A DNA stretch of 64,000 nucleotides, taken from NCBI GenBank assembly GCA_002197995.1, contig NGZR01000004.1:2976001-3040000 (forward strand), given 5' to 3'. The notes beneath the pieces were generated by a model. That model was not told the origin of the DNA. It worked only from the letters and a program-made list of their open reading frames with translations, and did not search any database. Below, in pieces: positions 1-12,374 of this stretch (its first letter is position 1; each line of letters begins with the position of its first letter). Position numbers and translations under genes: made by a program. The DNA is from Gaeumannomyces sp. JS-464 (lineage: Eukaryota; Ascomycota; Sordariomycetes; Magnaporthales; Magnaporthaceae).

Positions 1-457
1 CAGTGGCGCCCGTGCTAAAGGTGCGGCCGGGCCAGGCCTTGGGGTCCAGACGGAGCAGCGACGCCAGCATTGCCAGAGCTGCGTCTTCAACGTCGGTGCA
101 GACGGTTTGGGCGGGCAGATGGACCTGGACGTTCTGGTCCATGGCGGTGACCATGTTGTCGGCCGCCTCGGCCACGGGCAGCGTGGATCCCGTGACAAAG
201 CCGTAGTAGCGCCCGCTCAGGTTCTGGCCGGTCAGGGCCGGCAGCAGCTCGCCGTGGAGATGCTTAATCGCAGCCTCGGCCCCCATCCCGGCCAGGTACG
301 AGGGTGACCCGGGGCGGGGCAGCGCCAGTGCGGCGGCCTCGAGGGCACGGGGCGTGGGGAGGGTGCAATCGCCATCCCAGGCATCGACGGCGTCGCGCAG
401 GCGGGAATATGCTGCGCGCAAGAAGTCGCCGCCGGCTGGGTCGTTCGATCCCGGCAT
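1..457 (-). CDS. PLP-dependent (group II) decarboxylase, 5' part only
   Basis: The reading frame starts at the ATG read from 457 down and stays open to the window edge, about 152 codons, so this is the N-terminal third of the protein. It contains GRYYGFVTGSTLPVAEAAD followed by an ADNMVTAMDQNVQVHLPAQ stretch and VEDAALAMLASLL. This order is typical of the N-terminal region of fungal pyridoxal-phosphate decarboxylases related to aromatic-L-amino-acid and glutamate decarboxylases, in which the cofactor lysine lies further downstream. The active-site part is outside the window, so the substrate cannot be inferred. The leader just upstream of the ATG is almost pure purine when read on the coding strand (458-540). 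No frame break is seen in this part. Confidence 0.8.
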   Translation of the reverse strand, partial: MPGSNDPAGGDFLRAAYSRLRDAVDAWDGDCTLPTPRALEAAALALPRPGSPSYLAGMGAEAAIKHLHGELLPALTGQNLSGRYYGFVTGSTLPVAEAADNMVTAMDQNVQVHLPAQTVCTDVEDAALAMLASLLRLDPKAWPGRTFSTGAT

Positions 458-2833
458 TGTTGGTTCTTTTCTTTTCTTTCTTTTTTGTTCTTTTCCCCTT
501 CTTTATTCTTTCTCTGTCTCTCTTGTTCTCTCCGTTCCTCTCAACGTTGGAACAGCGGTCGCTGTGTGGTGCCAGTGTCTGAACGCAACAAGTCCGATGT
601 TTGTGGTTTGTCGATGAACGGTAACTAGCCTTGCAGCTATTATGTACCCCCTCCCTTACTTAGCATGCCGCCTCGCTGGTCGCTACCTAGGCAAGTCATG
701 TACAGCCAACCCGGGATCCGTTCTAGGGCGATCTAGACTCCAAGGGGAAACGGGGAGGCAGAATAGGTAGGTATAGTGATGGGAGCATATAGACAAATGG
801 CAGACGAGACGATGTGATGGGTGCGGTAACAGGCGTCGGATTTGAGGCCAGCCACGTCGACATCAGAGGGTCGAAGAGAACCACAAGTCCGGAGCATGCA
901 GCATCCGAGGGACCCGCGAGGATGGACCAGACCAGACTAGACCGGCCATTGAGTCCGAGACGAGATAGACTCGCGTGCGGCATTTGGATGAGGTGGCTAG
1001 ACCGCCACGGCGAACCCGTCTCTGTCTACCTCGGACACAGTGACATTTGCAGCGAAAAGTGTTAGATTGGTGCTGGGTGCCTAAGAATGTGTCCCAGGTC
1101 GCCCCCACCTGCGTCCCCCTTGCCTGGACAGGTAAGCCTTGGGGCGCGTGCTGGATTGGGAAGAGAAGGTCAGCAAGCTGCCGGCCACACAACATGGGAC
1201 GACCATGAATAAATAAGATCAAGAGGCCGAGACCCAGCCCTGCGACACGCCAATGTGCCGGGTGATTTGCCATGGACAGACGGCCGGGTCTGTGCTTCTG
1301 TTCCGATTCTTCTGTCCCAGTCGTCCGTCAGCCACCAGCAAACCTGATCGACGGCTGGATGAGGGACAGCAATAAAGATTGTCTGGGTGGGCTGTCTTGG
1401 GGCGGAGCGGGCAGGCAAGATTGAGCGGATGGGGCATCCCGGACCCCTGGTCTTGGTGCCATTGCATCAAAGGGTGCATGTAAGCGGGCAGGCGTACGGG
1501 GGCCAATCGAGTCCCAAACCAGGAGCTCAGCGCCCGGCCGAGTTTTTTTCTTTCTTTTTTTCTGCCCGCATTCAATGAGGTGGTTGGTGCGTGTGGTATC
1601 TGCAAGTGCGTTCCACAGGCCCCTCGAAGCATGGAGGCAGGCGGGAATTGCGGAACGTTGAGAATACAGTATGCTCGAGCGGGCGGGGCTGCGCGACCAC
1701 GCACGTTCGACCCTCTAGCCCACCAGCAACACCCGCTCGCTCACGACACCCCTCTTTTCTGGGTCTAGGATTGCCGTTTCGTCTTCTCCCAGGTGGCTTC
1801 TGTGCAGGTATCGGCTGTTCATCTGTTATCGGTTCTCCGGCGGGTGGCGCACTCTGCATTTGTCTGATTGAAAAGAAGGACTACAGAAAGGGGAGATTTG
1901 TGTTTTGCCAGCTACATGTCGTCTAAGCACATTTCACCCAGATATAGAGTCCCCAGCTCCGAGATTGGCCCAGCCCGCCGGCCTGTGTGGCCCCACGCTC
2001 CTCCCGTCCGGCTGATCCCAGACAGGGCAGCACCGGGAGTTGTGTCTCTGTCCCAGACCAGAGCGCTTGAACAACTGGCTGTCGTTCCTGAGGGCCCAGA
2101 CCGTCGGGTCCATGCAGCCCAGCTCGTTCGACCCACGGCTGTGGCTCCCCATGGGCGCTTCCAATTGGGGTCCCGTCCGCTCAGAAAGCCTGGGTGCCTG
2201 CTCTATCTGCTGTTTGTTTGCCTACCCGTCTGTCTCTGTGTTGTGTACGTAGTGCTGCCGCCACCCGCTGTCCGTTTCCATCAAGAGATTTGTTTCGTTG
2301 TGCCGGGCTACACACACATCCCGAGCCCACGGCACCCCTGCCCCGTCCCCCCTCCCTACTCTTGAAGTGTGCCTCCCTAACCCGATGCGTAATAAATACC
2401 TGCAACCTACCGGCCAGATTGCACGGCACTAGATCCCACCCTTCCATTGACTTCCTCTCCATGGTCTTCATCTCCCCATAACCTTGCCTATCGTCCCATC
2501 TTATCCATTACTTGGGATTTTGGCCTCCTTTCTAGCCGCGGGAGAAAGAAGACATCAGCCAAAGTAGCCATCGCTGACTCGGGACGGCAGGATGGGCCAT
2601 CTCCAGCAACCGCATGGCGCGAACTCGGACTCTCTTGGTGGGCACGGTGTGAGTTGAGCGTGCCTCGCCTAACCTCCTGCTCTGTGACCGACATACCTTA
2701 TTTACAAGCTACCCTCTCGTCGCCCGCTCCAGATTCCCGAAACAAGCAGGGTTCGTGACCCATCACCGTATGCAGCACCATGCTCTTATGCCCTTTAGTA
2801 AGCCGCTGAGTCCGGGCCGTACTGACACAGCAG
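458..2833. other. Intergenic region, no gene recognised
   Basis: This spacer lies between the divergent decarboxylase and methyltransferase genes. I see only short overlapping open frames without family motifs, T/C-rich stretches at 467-540 and 1543-1562, and copies of a TAGGTA/CCTAGG motif near 684 and 764. The unresolved 5' exon of the methyltransferase probably lies in the last 200 bases; a possible intron with donor GTATGC at 2768 ends at the CAG at 2831-2833. Confidence 0.5.
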
Positions 2834-4043
2834 GATAGAGTCTCGAGATCGCTCACCGAGAGCATCAGGACGGTCCACAAGGAAAACGGAAGGACATATC
2901 ACTCATACCGTGCCGGATGTGAGTGATGACTTATCCGCCTCTCCAGGAGGCGGTAGCAGTCGATCAGTCACCTGACCGACGCTTATCGCTCAGCCTATCC
3001 ATTCCCGAACGACGAGGCGGAAAATGAGCGGCTACAGCTGCAATATACAGCCCTAAAGGAGGCCATGGGAGGTAGAAACTACTTCGCGCCTTTCACAGAA
3101 GAGAACCCTCCACGAGACGTTCTCGACATCGGAACTGGGCCTGGGCAGTGGGCCTCAGAGGTGGCAGACGATTTTCCCGGGTACTTGCTTCCCCGCCCCC
3201 TATGCCACCATCGCTCGAGTCCTGCCTGTTGACTTGATGCGATCGTGCCTTTTACCGCAGGCCACGGTGATAGGAACAGATCTGAGCCCGTCGACAATGC
3301 CGGATTTCGTGCCGGAGAATCTCAAGCTATACGTCGAAGACGCGTAGGCTCCCTTGCTCACCAGTTTCCCCTTCCAGGGAGGAACTGGGGTGTATCTGGT
3401 GGACTAGGATGGGGAAGCTGACAGTCACCCTCCCTAGGAACGACGAGTGGGACTACGAATTCCCTTTTGACTTCATCCACACACGAATGACATTTGGTTG
3501 CTGGTCGGATATGAAATCACAGGTTATAGAGAAAGCCATGAGACACATGCGCCCGGGGGGATGGCTCGAGTGCCAGGAGACTCACGGCCTCTTCCAGTGC
3601 GACGACGGCTCGATGCCCCGGATTTTGCGCCCAACTTGTGGGCTCACAATATCCAGGTTGCGGCGGACGCCGGTGGCATCCAGACGGAAATCGCGCCCAG
3701 ACTGGCAGGCTGGTTCCGGGAGGTCGGGTTCGTCGACGTCCAGCAGGTCATCCTCAGGCTTCCTGTCAACCCATGGGACAGGACAGATGAGCATCAGCGA
3801 GACTTGGGTGCTTTGTGGCTCAAGAACCTAGACTTGGGGCTTTCATCCATCACGTTGGCCCTTTTCCACAGGTATCTCGGCATGACCAAGGAGCAGATCG
3901 AGGTGTTTCTGGTCGACGTGCGAAAGGGTATCAGGAACCCGAACATCCACTCGTACCAAACACTCTATATCGTTTGGGGGAGGAAACCTGTGCCGGGGGA
4001 GAGGGCGGGAAAGCCAGAGAAACAAGAGAAAACCGCAATTTAG
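2834..4043 (+). CDS. SAM-dependent methyltransferase (LaeA/TAM-like)
   Basis: This is a class I methyltransferase of the large fungal family that includes LaeA-like proteins. Visible exons are 2834-2918, 2994-3180, 3261-3343 and 3438-4043, with GT...AG introns of 75, 80 and 94 bp. Family landmarks in order are ENGRTYHSYRAG and YPFPNDEAENERLQLQ, the SAM-binding motif I VLDIGTGPGQWA, the post-I strand VIGTDLSP, DFIHTRMTFGCWSD, and the RPGGWLECQE motif. The first exon and start codon could not be placed. One base appears to be missing at the end of the second listed exon (about 3180) and another at about 3616, inside CCCC; both are discussed as consensus errors. The substrate is unknown, and no biosynthetic neighbours point to a pathway. 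The family is clear; whether it acts on a metabolite or a protein is not. Confidence 0.85.
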
Positions 4044-4678
4044 ACGAGCAGAAGTTGAGACCTGCTTCGAAAGAACGTGGTAAATGGGGTCAAATCACGG
4101 GCCACCATGTTGTGAGTGTGCCTGGAACAACATAATTCATAAATACGTATCTTCATCTTCCTTTCTACTCTGTGCTCGGCGCCTCTCGGAGACATCGACG
4201 CTCGTATTCAACACGACGCTTTGGCAGGCTTGTTTTGCACCTAATCACACAGGCCAGTGGGGCGGCCTTGCTGTTTTCGGCTGTTTTTAATGCACATTTA
4301 ATGCATACGGGTGGATTCTCCAGCTGTCCTGGCCAGACTCTCTACCCAGAGATGGATGATTGGTCGGGGGTTGGGCGACTCCGTGGCTTCCGCCCCACAC
4401 CTGCGCTGCCCTCGATGCGCTGAGCCCGACCCCAGAGACGGTTGGCGGTGCACAAAGTACCTGGTCGCCAAGAGGTTCCTTATTATGGGCTGTCCGTGCT
4501 TCGTCTTCGCGGGAAGAGCACGCACCGCCGGCCAATGTGACACTGAGCCGTGTCTTTGCACACGCGGTTGCGATTTCCATTTCGCTTTAGGCTCACGCAG
4601 TCGAGTTCGTTGAGTGTGCCAGCACCCGACAGCAGCCCGACCAACCTCCAGGCTACCGCGACGACGACATCGCCCATC
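4044..4678. other. Intergenic spacer / ArfGAP promoter
   Basis: No gene is recognised between the methyltransferase stop and the ArfGAP start. An open frame on the minus strand across 4298-5230 is a shadow of the ArfGAP exons and has no family motifs. Confidence 0.5.
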
Positions 4679-7101
4679 ATGGCCAGCAGCAAACGCGCCG
4701 CCGCACGAAACGAGAAGATCTTGCAGGACCTGGTTCAGGGCCAGACGTGCGCTGACTGTCAAGCGCGGAACCCAGGTAAGCCGCCCTCGATGCTTGCTTT
4801 CCTGGTTTGATGCCGCCCTCCTTGCCGGCCCAAGCCCGCCGCTCGCCATTGAACCGGCTCTTCCCTCCTTCCCCTTGACTGCGACTCCGGGCATTGTCCG
4901 TAGACTAACATCCAAGGCAGCATGGGCAAGCTGGAGTGTAAGCCTCGACCCCTCCCTCACAGCGCGTAAGCGCTCGCAGTCGCGACGGACGTTCATCCCG
5001 AAGCAGCGACCCCCTCGGCCCTCGCGACTCCTCCATCCCCAGAAACGCCACCGCATACGCTGACACTTGTCCGATGCACACAGCTCGGCGTCTTTCTCTG
5101 CATGCGATGTGCTGCAATACATCGCAAGCTGGGGACGCACATCTCCAAGGTCAAGTCCCTCAGCATGGACAGCTGGTCCAACGAACAAGTTGATGTGAGC
5201 ACGCCTCTTTTTCTCCTTCCATCCCCTCACAGAGGGGGTGTTTCACAGAGCACGCGTCCTGACTCGGCGGGTTTTGTGCGCAACGACAGAATATGCGCAA
5301 AGTTGGCAACGCCACGTCAAACAAGATATACAACCCCCAAAACAAAAAGCCGCCGGTCCCGGTCGATGCCGACGAGGTGGACTCGGCCATGGAGCGCTTC
5401 ATCCGGCAGAAGTACACGAATAACTCCGTCTCGGGTGCGAGGCGGCACAACACTGGTAGCACCGAGTCCGACGAGACCCCTCCGCCGCTGCCACCCAAAA
5501 CCCCTAGCCGCTTCGGCTTCCGGTCTGCGTCTTCGATATTCCCCCTGTCCTCAAAGGCGAAGAAGGAAATGTCGTCCTCTTCAGGGCGGCGGCCGCCCTC
5601 GTCCCGCGACGGCCAGGATCGCAATGATCCGGACTCCCCACGCAACAAGGCGTCCAAGGTCTTTGGCGCCTCGGTGCAGTACGAGAGTGCCGACGACACG
5701 GAAGGGAAACTGGCCAGGCTACGCGACATGGGCTTCCTCGACGACCAGCGAAATTCTATGGTGCTGCGGGGGATGGGCGGCAACATCGAAAAGACAGTCG
5801 AGGCCCTCGTTCGGCTGGGTGAAGGGGACGGCCGACCTGTCAGGCTGGCGACGTCGCCGAGAGACCCTGTTGCGCCGATCCAGCGGTCCATCACCCCAAC
5901 GTCAACGCTCAGCGTCCCCCAACCCGGGAGGGCGCAGTCGCCGGCATCCCCGTCGCCGTCCACCAACCCGTTTGATATGCTGGACCTGGCACCTGCGCAG
6001 CCACAGTCATCCCAGTCGACAGGCACCCTCCAGAACAAAAACCCGTACAACAGCCCGACGAACCCCTTCTCACCTTCCCTGCAGCAGGGTCTCACTCTCG
6101 ACCAAGCCCTTCAGAACATGTCGCTCTCACCGTCGCAACCCCTGTTCCCACACCATACAGGCGGGCTGCCCGGAGCCACACAGGGCCAAATGCAACAGGG
6201 CCAGTTGCAGATGGACATGCAGCAGCAGCAGCAGCAGCAACAGCCCCCATATATGGCATATCCACCGCAAATGGTGTCGCCACATCCGTCGACCGTCGCC
6301 CAGAACATGATGTTTACCGGAACACAGACATTCTCGTCCCCGCCTGTTCAGCAGCCGATGCCAACGGGCAACAATCCCTTTTTTACAAACACTGCTGTCT
6401 CGCAGCCGCCGACGCCGCAGATGCCTCTGTCAGTGAATACAACAACATCGCCCCTCCTGCAGTATGGTGGCAACCCGTTCCTCGCGAAATCCCCGGCCCG
6501 CGTGCAGTCCCCGTCGATGTTGGCACAGATCCCAGAGCAAGGACAGCAGCAGGATTTTTATGCCAGCCCTGCACCCCTGCAACAGCCGTGGTCCGCTCCC
6601 GTTTCAGCGGTGCCGTACGGCTCGCCGCTCAGTGCTACACTGCAAAACAACCCCTTCTTTACTCCGGTGCAGCCCTTGGTGCAGCCGCAAGCACCGCCAC
6701 GGGCGGACACGGCTTCAATCATGGCGCTATTTAACGCCCCACAGTCATCGACGAATCCGTTCCAGCCCCAGCCGACCGGCCAGTCACAAGCACCTACGCC
6801 CAATCCTCTACTCCAAGGACAACTGGCAGCGCCGCAGCAGCACCAGTACCAGCAACCCCAGCTCCAAACTCAAAACTTGACCGTACAGTCGGCAGCTGGG
6901 ATTCTGTCGAGTCCAATGGCTTCAGGAAACAAGAACCCCTTTTTGAGTCTTGGCGGCGGCGGGACGGTGGACGCCACAGCCGGGACCGGCTTTGGTGGCG
7001 CGAGGAGTCGAGACAGTGTGCTGGCACAAGGCCTGGAATGGAGCAATGGGCGGCATAGCCCCGATGCCTTTGCTAGTCTAAGTGCCAGAGACACGCGGTG
7101 A
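4679..7101 (+). CDS. ArfGAP protein with UBA domain and NPF repeats (Gts1/Ucp3-like)
   Basis: Four exons (4679-4775, 4921-4937, 5084-5194, 5290-7101) join in frame to 678 residues. The 17-nt second exon completes the zinc finger. The ArfGAP domain (about 10-110) has the C-X2-C-X16-C-X2-C zinc ligands at C24, C27, C44 and C47, followed by AIHRKLG with the catalytic arginine. A UBA-like segment with [13 protein letters not shown] lies near 215-250. The rest is a Pro/Gln-rich disordered tail with seven NPF motifs, typical ligands of EH-domain endocytic proteins. A CAG run adds a poly-Gln stretch. This architecture matches S. cerevisiae Gts1 and S. pombe Ucp3, which stimulate GTP hydrolysis on Arf and take part in vesicle and endocytic traffic. 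It is one of the few long genes here with no frame break. Confidence 0.92.
6218..6244 (+). repeat. CAG trinucleotide run (poly-Gln in ArfGAP protein)
   Basis: Near-perfect CAG/CAA triplets encode a glutamine stretch in the disordered tail of the ArfGAP/UBA protein. Confidence 0.9.
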
Positions 7102-8061
7102 GTGGACTGGCCGGATTACTCAACCAGTTGTAAAAATAAAACTGTGTCACGCGACCTTGTCGAGGGGCTAGTGAGATGGCCAACTACAAGTTTCGAAAGA
7201 GACGGCTAGATGGTCCTAGATATCCGCTGCTGCTAGTGAGAGCAAAAGCCATGTAGTGACACTGTCAGCCACCAGTTGGGCGGTTAGGGTCGTACTACAA
7301 GCGAATTAGGACCATGTAAAAGGGGGCTTTTGTATATAACCTGCCGAGGGCTGGCTGGGACTCTGTTGTTTGTTGTACACCTAACTTATGGGGGCACATT
7401 CTAGGTGGTTAGGGAGAGGGTGCCAACCTTGCCTGGGCAGCTTTATCATCTTTGTAGGTACCTACCTACCTACCTACCTACCAGGTAGACATTACACTAA
7501 TTGATTAATACGCGCATTCTAGCACATTGTTGAGGTCAGTTTGAAGGCCCGAGAAGCAACTTTTGCTGAACATTTGATATCATTGGCTCCGATGTGGCAC
7601 CAGTGGATTCTGTCAGCACGATGGATGGGCGGGGTCCGCTCAGGTTGCATCGATTGGGGTTCTGGGCCGCCCGTCGGACCCAAACCAACTAACCACGTAG
7701 CCAAGCACTCATCACGCAGCAGCGGCTGAAACGGTGGATGAGCCCCGGTGGCCAGACGCGACTCACATGGAGGGGAGGAGAGGCTGGCTTTAGATTGGGT
7801 GCTGTGAGGGGCGCGTGCGGCGCCCGCCTGCCTAGCAGAATAGGCAGGCAGCCGCCAGCCTTACCTCGAAGGCCGAAGAAGCACATCAATATGGGCACTT
7901 GAAAGCATCCATCTCTAGACCTTTGTCGGGGTAGACTGAATTCATTTCTTCCGAGACGCGGGTCTATAAAAAAGTGCCGGCGCAGCCTTGAGTCTCGCGA
8001 AAATAAGAGGGCAAGGCGAGGTAAATCCCGTACAAACAGGGCAAAGTAGCAGCCAAGACAA
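7102..8061. other. Intergenic region with TACC tetranucleotide repeat
   Basis: This spacer lies between the ArfGAP stop and the calpain start. A short tandem (TACC)n array flanked by inverted GGTA sits at about 7456-7487. No gene is recognised. Confidence 0.6.
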
Positions 8062-11000
8062 ATGTCTGTTTCCTCAAGCTCCTCGGCGTCGCGTCGAGGC
8101 CGGGCCCCAAGGCCTGGACCGCCGCGCTCGCCCGCCTTCGCCAGGGAGCCGCATCGGCCGCCGCAGGAGAAGTTGGATGAGTTCTGGAGCAAGTTCACCG
8201 CCAAGACACCCGGCAAGGCGACCAGGCTTCTCCCCCAAAAGGACTACACCACAAGCACCCGGCGCTCCTCCAAGGGCGTCGGCAGCACGCAGAAGACGCA
8301 GGCGTCGTACGAGGAGGCTGCCGCCCAGTGCAGGGCCAAGGTCGCCCAGATCGTCAAGGAGTCGCGCCGTGTCAACCAGCGCTACCGCGACCCGCACTTC
8401 GACCTGGAGCTGGACCTGCAGCTGGGCATGCGCGACTGCCTCGAGTCGCTCGACAACATCAAAGCGCCGCCCCCGAGACGGCCCGGCCCCAGCAACCGGC
8501 GGGACGCCCAGGAGCCGGAGCAGCAGCAGCCGCCGGCAGGCGACGCCGCGCGCCGTGCCGATGGCAACCCCCGCTCTCAGGGGCCGCCGTCCGAGCGGAG
8601 GCGGCTGGGCGGCTTCGAGCCCGGCTTCAACCCCATGGCCGTTCACAGGGTCGTCGACATATTCGACAAGCCACAGTTCTATATCGACGGCCCTACCGCT
8701 AACGACGTCCGCCAGGGCCGCGATATGGGCGACTGCTGGCTCCTCGCTGCCCTGTGCACCATGAGCAACAAGCCGGGGCTCATCGAGCGCATCTGCGTCG
8801 CGCACGATCAGGCCGTGGGCGTTTACGGCTTTGTCTTCCACCGCGACGGCGAGTGGTTTAGCGAGATCATCGACGACAAGCTGTACCTGACCAAGCCCGA
8901 CTACGACGACGGCTACCTCGAAAGGATCCTTTTCGAGGACCGCGAGCGCGGCGCCGATTCGGAACAGGTCTACAAGAGCATTTACCAGTCAAACAGCGGC
9001 GCCTTATACTTTGCGCAGTGCGAAAACCCCAACGAGACATGGCTGCCGCTGCTCGAGAAGGCGTTCGCCAAGGCCCACAACGACTACGAGAGCATCGAGG
9101 GCGGCTTCACCGGCGAGGCCCTCGAGGATCTCACCGGCGGCGTGACCTCGGAGCTGTACACGAGCGACATCCTGGATAAGGAGTACTTTTGGAACGAGGA
9201 GCTTATGAAGGTTAACAAGGACTTCCTGTTCGGCTGTTCCACTGGTATTTGGGGCCGAGGTTTGGGTGAGAGGAAGGGAATCGTCGAGCTTCACGCCTAC
9301 AGCGTTATGAAGGCCGTCGAGATTGAGGGCCAGCGACTCATTCTTCTCAAAAACCCTTGGGGCAAGCATGAGTGGAAGGGCCCCTGGTCAGACGGCAGCA
9401 AGGAGTGGACGCCCGAGTGGCTTTCGAGGCTCGGCCACCGCTTTGGCGACGACGGCGCCTTTTGGATCGCCTACGAGGACCTGCTGCGCAAGTACCAGGC
9501 CTTTGACCGCACCCGCATCTTCGGCCCGGAGTGGAAGGTGACGTCTATATGGACGACCCTGTCGGTGCCGTGGACGCACGAGTACCACGACACCAAGTTC
9601 GCCTTCACCATGTCGCGCCCCGGACCCGTGGTCCTGGTGCTCTCGCAGCTCGACGACCGCTACTTCCGCGGCCTCGAGGGCCAGTACCGGTTCGAGCTCA
9701 GCTTCCGCGTGCACGTGGCCGGCGAGGATGAGTACCTCGTGCGGAGCCAGACCCCTTACCGCATGAACCGTAGCGTCAACGTCGAGCTGGACCTCGAGGC
9801 CGGAGACTACACCGTCCTGGTCAAGATCGATGCCGAGCGCGACACGAGCATCCTGCCGCCCGAGGACGTGGTGCGCGCAAACGCAAAGTCGCGGCGCGAG
9901 AAGCTGGCCCGGATCGCCCTGTCCTACGACCTGGCCCACAGCAAGGGCCAGATAGTCGAGACGGAGGAGGAGAAGGAGGCGGCTCGCGCTAGAAAGGCGC
10001 AACATGGAAAGGTCCCGGCGCCGCATTAAAAAGGCGCTGATGGAGAACCGGCAACGGCATTATCTGCACGAAGCGATGAGGCTTTTGGATGCCCGGAAGG
10101 AAATGGCCAAACGGAAGAAAAGGAAGGAAAGGAAGAAGGCGCGGGCGGAGAAAAAGGAGAAGGAAAAGAAGGCAGCCCAAGAAGAAAAGGAGAAGAAGGC
10201 GGCTCAAGACAAGGAGAAGGAGTCAAAAAACGCCGGCGGGGGCGAGATCAATGGCGCAGTAGCATCTGCCAATGAAAAGGCTGTTCAGACAGACCAGACG
10301 GGAGGAAGGGACATCACAAAAGATGACCTCAGCAGCACCGACAACGGGAAGAACACACCAGAGACAACAGCTTCAGGGACCCTGGCCACGAACCAGCCTA
10401 TCGCTAAGGCTGCCCAAGTCTCGGAAAAAGGGGCTGTTGGGCTGAAAGCAAACGAAGCCGGAGAAGACCAAAAGATTGCTTCTTCCTCAACACCGGCGGC
10501 TGAGCCGGAGATCAAAAACTCGGGACAAGGCGAAAAGGCGGCCGCGTGGAGGGAAGCAATCAGAGTCGGATACCGCCAGCCCCTGAAATCGCAAGGGCTG
10601 GAGGTGAAGCGCGGGCGGCATCACAGCCAGAGGTTCCTTCTGCTCCCACACAGGCAAATGAATCGGGGCTTGAGGGACAAACCCCGATTCCTTTGCCAGG
10701 ATCCTCGAGTGTGCCTGTCACCAATCCTGCACCCAAGCCTCCAGGGGCTCCCAACACCGAAGAGCTGCGCTCCTCGCAGCAGCCGGCCACGACCATCATT
10801 CCTGGCGCCGGAACTCCTGCTATCGATGGACCTCCACGGGATGAATCGACGCAAACTGCCGATGGTTCATTACACGGGGAGTTGCGCATGGACAATGCAC
10901 CCCCAGAGCACGCGCACGAAGCATGGCCGCACAATATTGACGAACAAGGAAATCTGATGAATCAGAACAGGCGTCCCACGAGCCCCCCTCGCCCCGACTT

Positions 11001-11949
11001 TGCGGAACAGCATGCGCAAATGCTCTTCCCTCCGCCTCCAGGGCGTCGTGGCGGGCCTCCTCTTCCACACAGGGCATTTCCTGCTCCTCCTGAACTTGCT
11101 CGCCGCCCGCCCTGGCAGCAGCAGCGTCAGGGGCCGCTACCCCATCATCACCACTTCCACCAGGACCGGCCAGGGCGTGCGCGAAGCCCACAACAATATC
11201 GCCGTCCTGGGCCTCACCATGGCTTCCACCCCCCACCACTACTGCCACCACCTTGCGAGGGATCCGAAGCAGGCGCCGGCGGCGGTGCCGAGGAGGACGA
11301 AGACGAGGACTGCGAGCTGTCGAGCGTCTCGAGCGTCTCGGACGTGTCGGACCGCGAGGTCGAGCTGCAGCTGGAGATGATGCGCATGGACGGGCGTCTT
11401 CCTATGCCCTCGCGCAAGCGCAGGCCGTCCCCCGACGGCCCTGCCAACTCCAACTTCAACATCGGACCGCCGTTGCCGCTCAGAGGCCGGCCGGCGCCGC
11501 CCCCGCCGTCGCGGCAGCACCCAGACGACGCCGAGATGGAGAGCGACCCGTGGAACGCCGTAGCCGTGGTCGGGTTGCGCGTTTACTACAAAATGGGCGA
11601 AGGCGAGGCCCAGGACGCCGACATCGTGACGCTGCGCGTCGTGCGCCCTACCAGCATGCCTGACGACGATGACGACAGCGACAGCGAAGACGGGGAGGGC
11701 CGCGCTAAGGATCGATGGCCGTGGAACAGGAAGAAGGTCAAGATTCCGGACGTCGACGACAGCACGCGAGACGCGGTTCTGGTGGCTGCGAACCTAGAAC
11801 AGGGCGACGGCCAAGAGAAGGACAAGAACACTGGACAGGCTGAGCCGGGTGGGAGGAATGGCGGCGAGCCTGTCAAGGACGAGCCTGCCAAGAACAAGCA
11901 GATCAAGGTCGAGCCAGCTGAGAACGAGTCAGCCAAGGGCCGAACCTGA
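8062..11949 (+). CDS. Calpain family cysteine protease with long disordered C-terminus
   Basis: The calpain-type catalytic core lies at about residues 190-500. The triad is intact: Cys225 in GDCWLLAAL, His411 in LHAYSVMKAV and Asn431 in LLKNPWGKHEW. A beta-rich calpain domain III-like segment follows (about 500-610, TMSRPGPVVLVLSQLDDRYF). An extended tail follows it, first a Lys/Glu-rich helical stretch, then Pro-rich sequence and a final conserved-looking island (DPWNAVAVVGLRVYYKMGE) before an acidic/basic end. There are no EF-hands. Two single-base frame changes are needed, near 10028 and 10546. Without the first, the product would stop at 10029 directly after the DIII segment. The start ATG at 8062 begins a Ser/Pro-rich leader. 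This is a cytosolic regulatory protease of the non-classical fungal type; substrates are unknown. It is convergent with FTA4. Confidence 0.9.
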
Positions 11950-12374
11950 GCGATCAGAGCAACGAAGAGAGACAAGGAAGAGGTGTCAGAGACGGCTGCT
12001 GGTGCAAGTCGTACACATGAGCAGCCCGTGGATGGAGGCGAAAATGGATGTCAAAAACATATGATGCGTGAATATAGATAGCCTCGCTGACAGCGCGTGA
12101 AATGGCACACAATCAGATACATGGTGCAGCTATATAGGCAACGGGCAGGCACCTAGGTAATGACAAACGATATTACAATATAATCGAACATGTCGCGTTG
12201 TTCGTATTCCTATATGCCCAGCGAACTTGCAAAATAAGATAAAAATAAAAATGAAACGTTGGGTATCATATCTCCGTCGTCAACCGTCCATCGTAAACGT
12301 CAGATCTTCCAAATCTAGCACAAATCGGTTCACAAGCAAGGTGTGCTGCCGATACTGTTGAAGGAAGAAATTCA
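11950..12374. other. Convergent 3' untranslated spacer
   Basis: AT-richer DNA between the calpain stop and the FTA4 stop. It holds the 3' ends of both genes, with AATAAA-like stretches around 12235-12250. No other gene is seen. Confidence 0.5.

Noticed and set aside
4298..5230. 310-codon minus-strand frame over the ArfGAP exons
   Set aside because: It is antisense to well-supported exons with intact zinc ligands and introns, and has no protein features.
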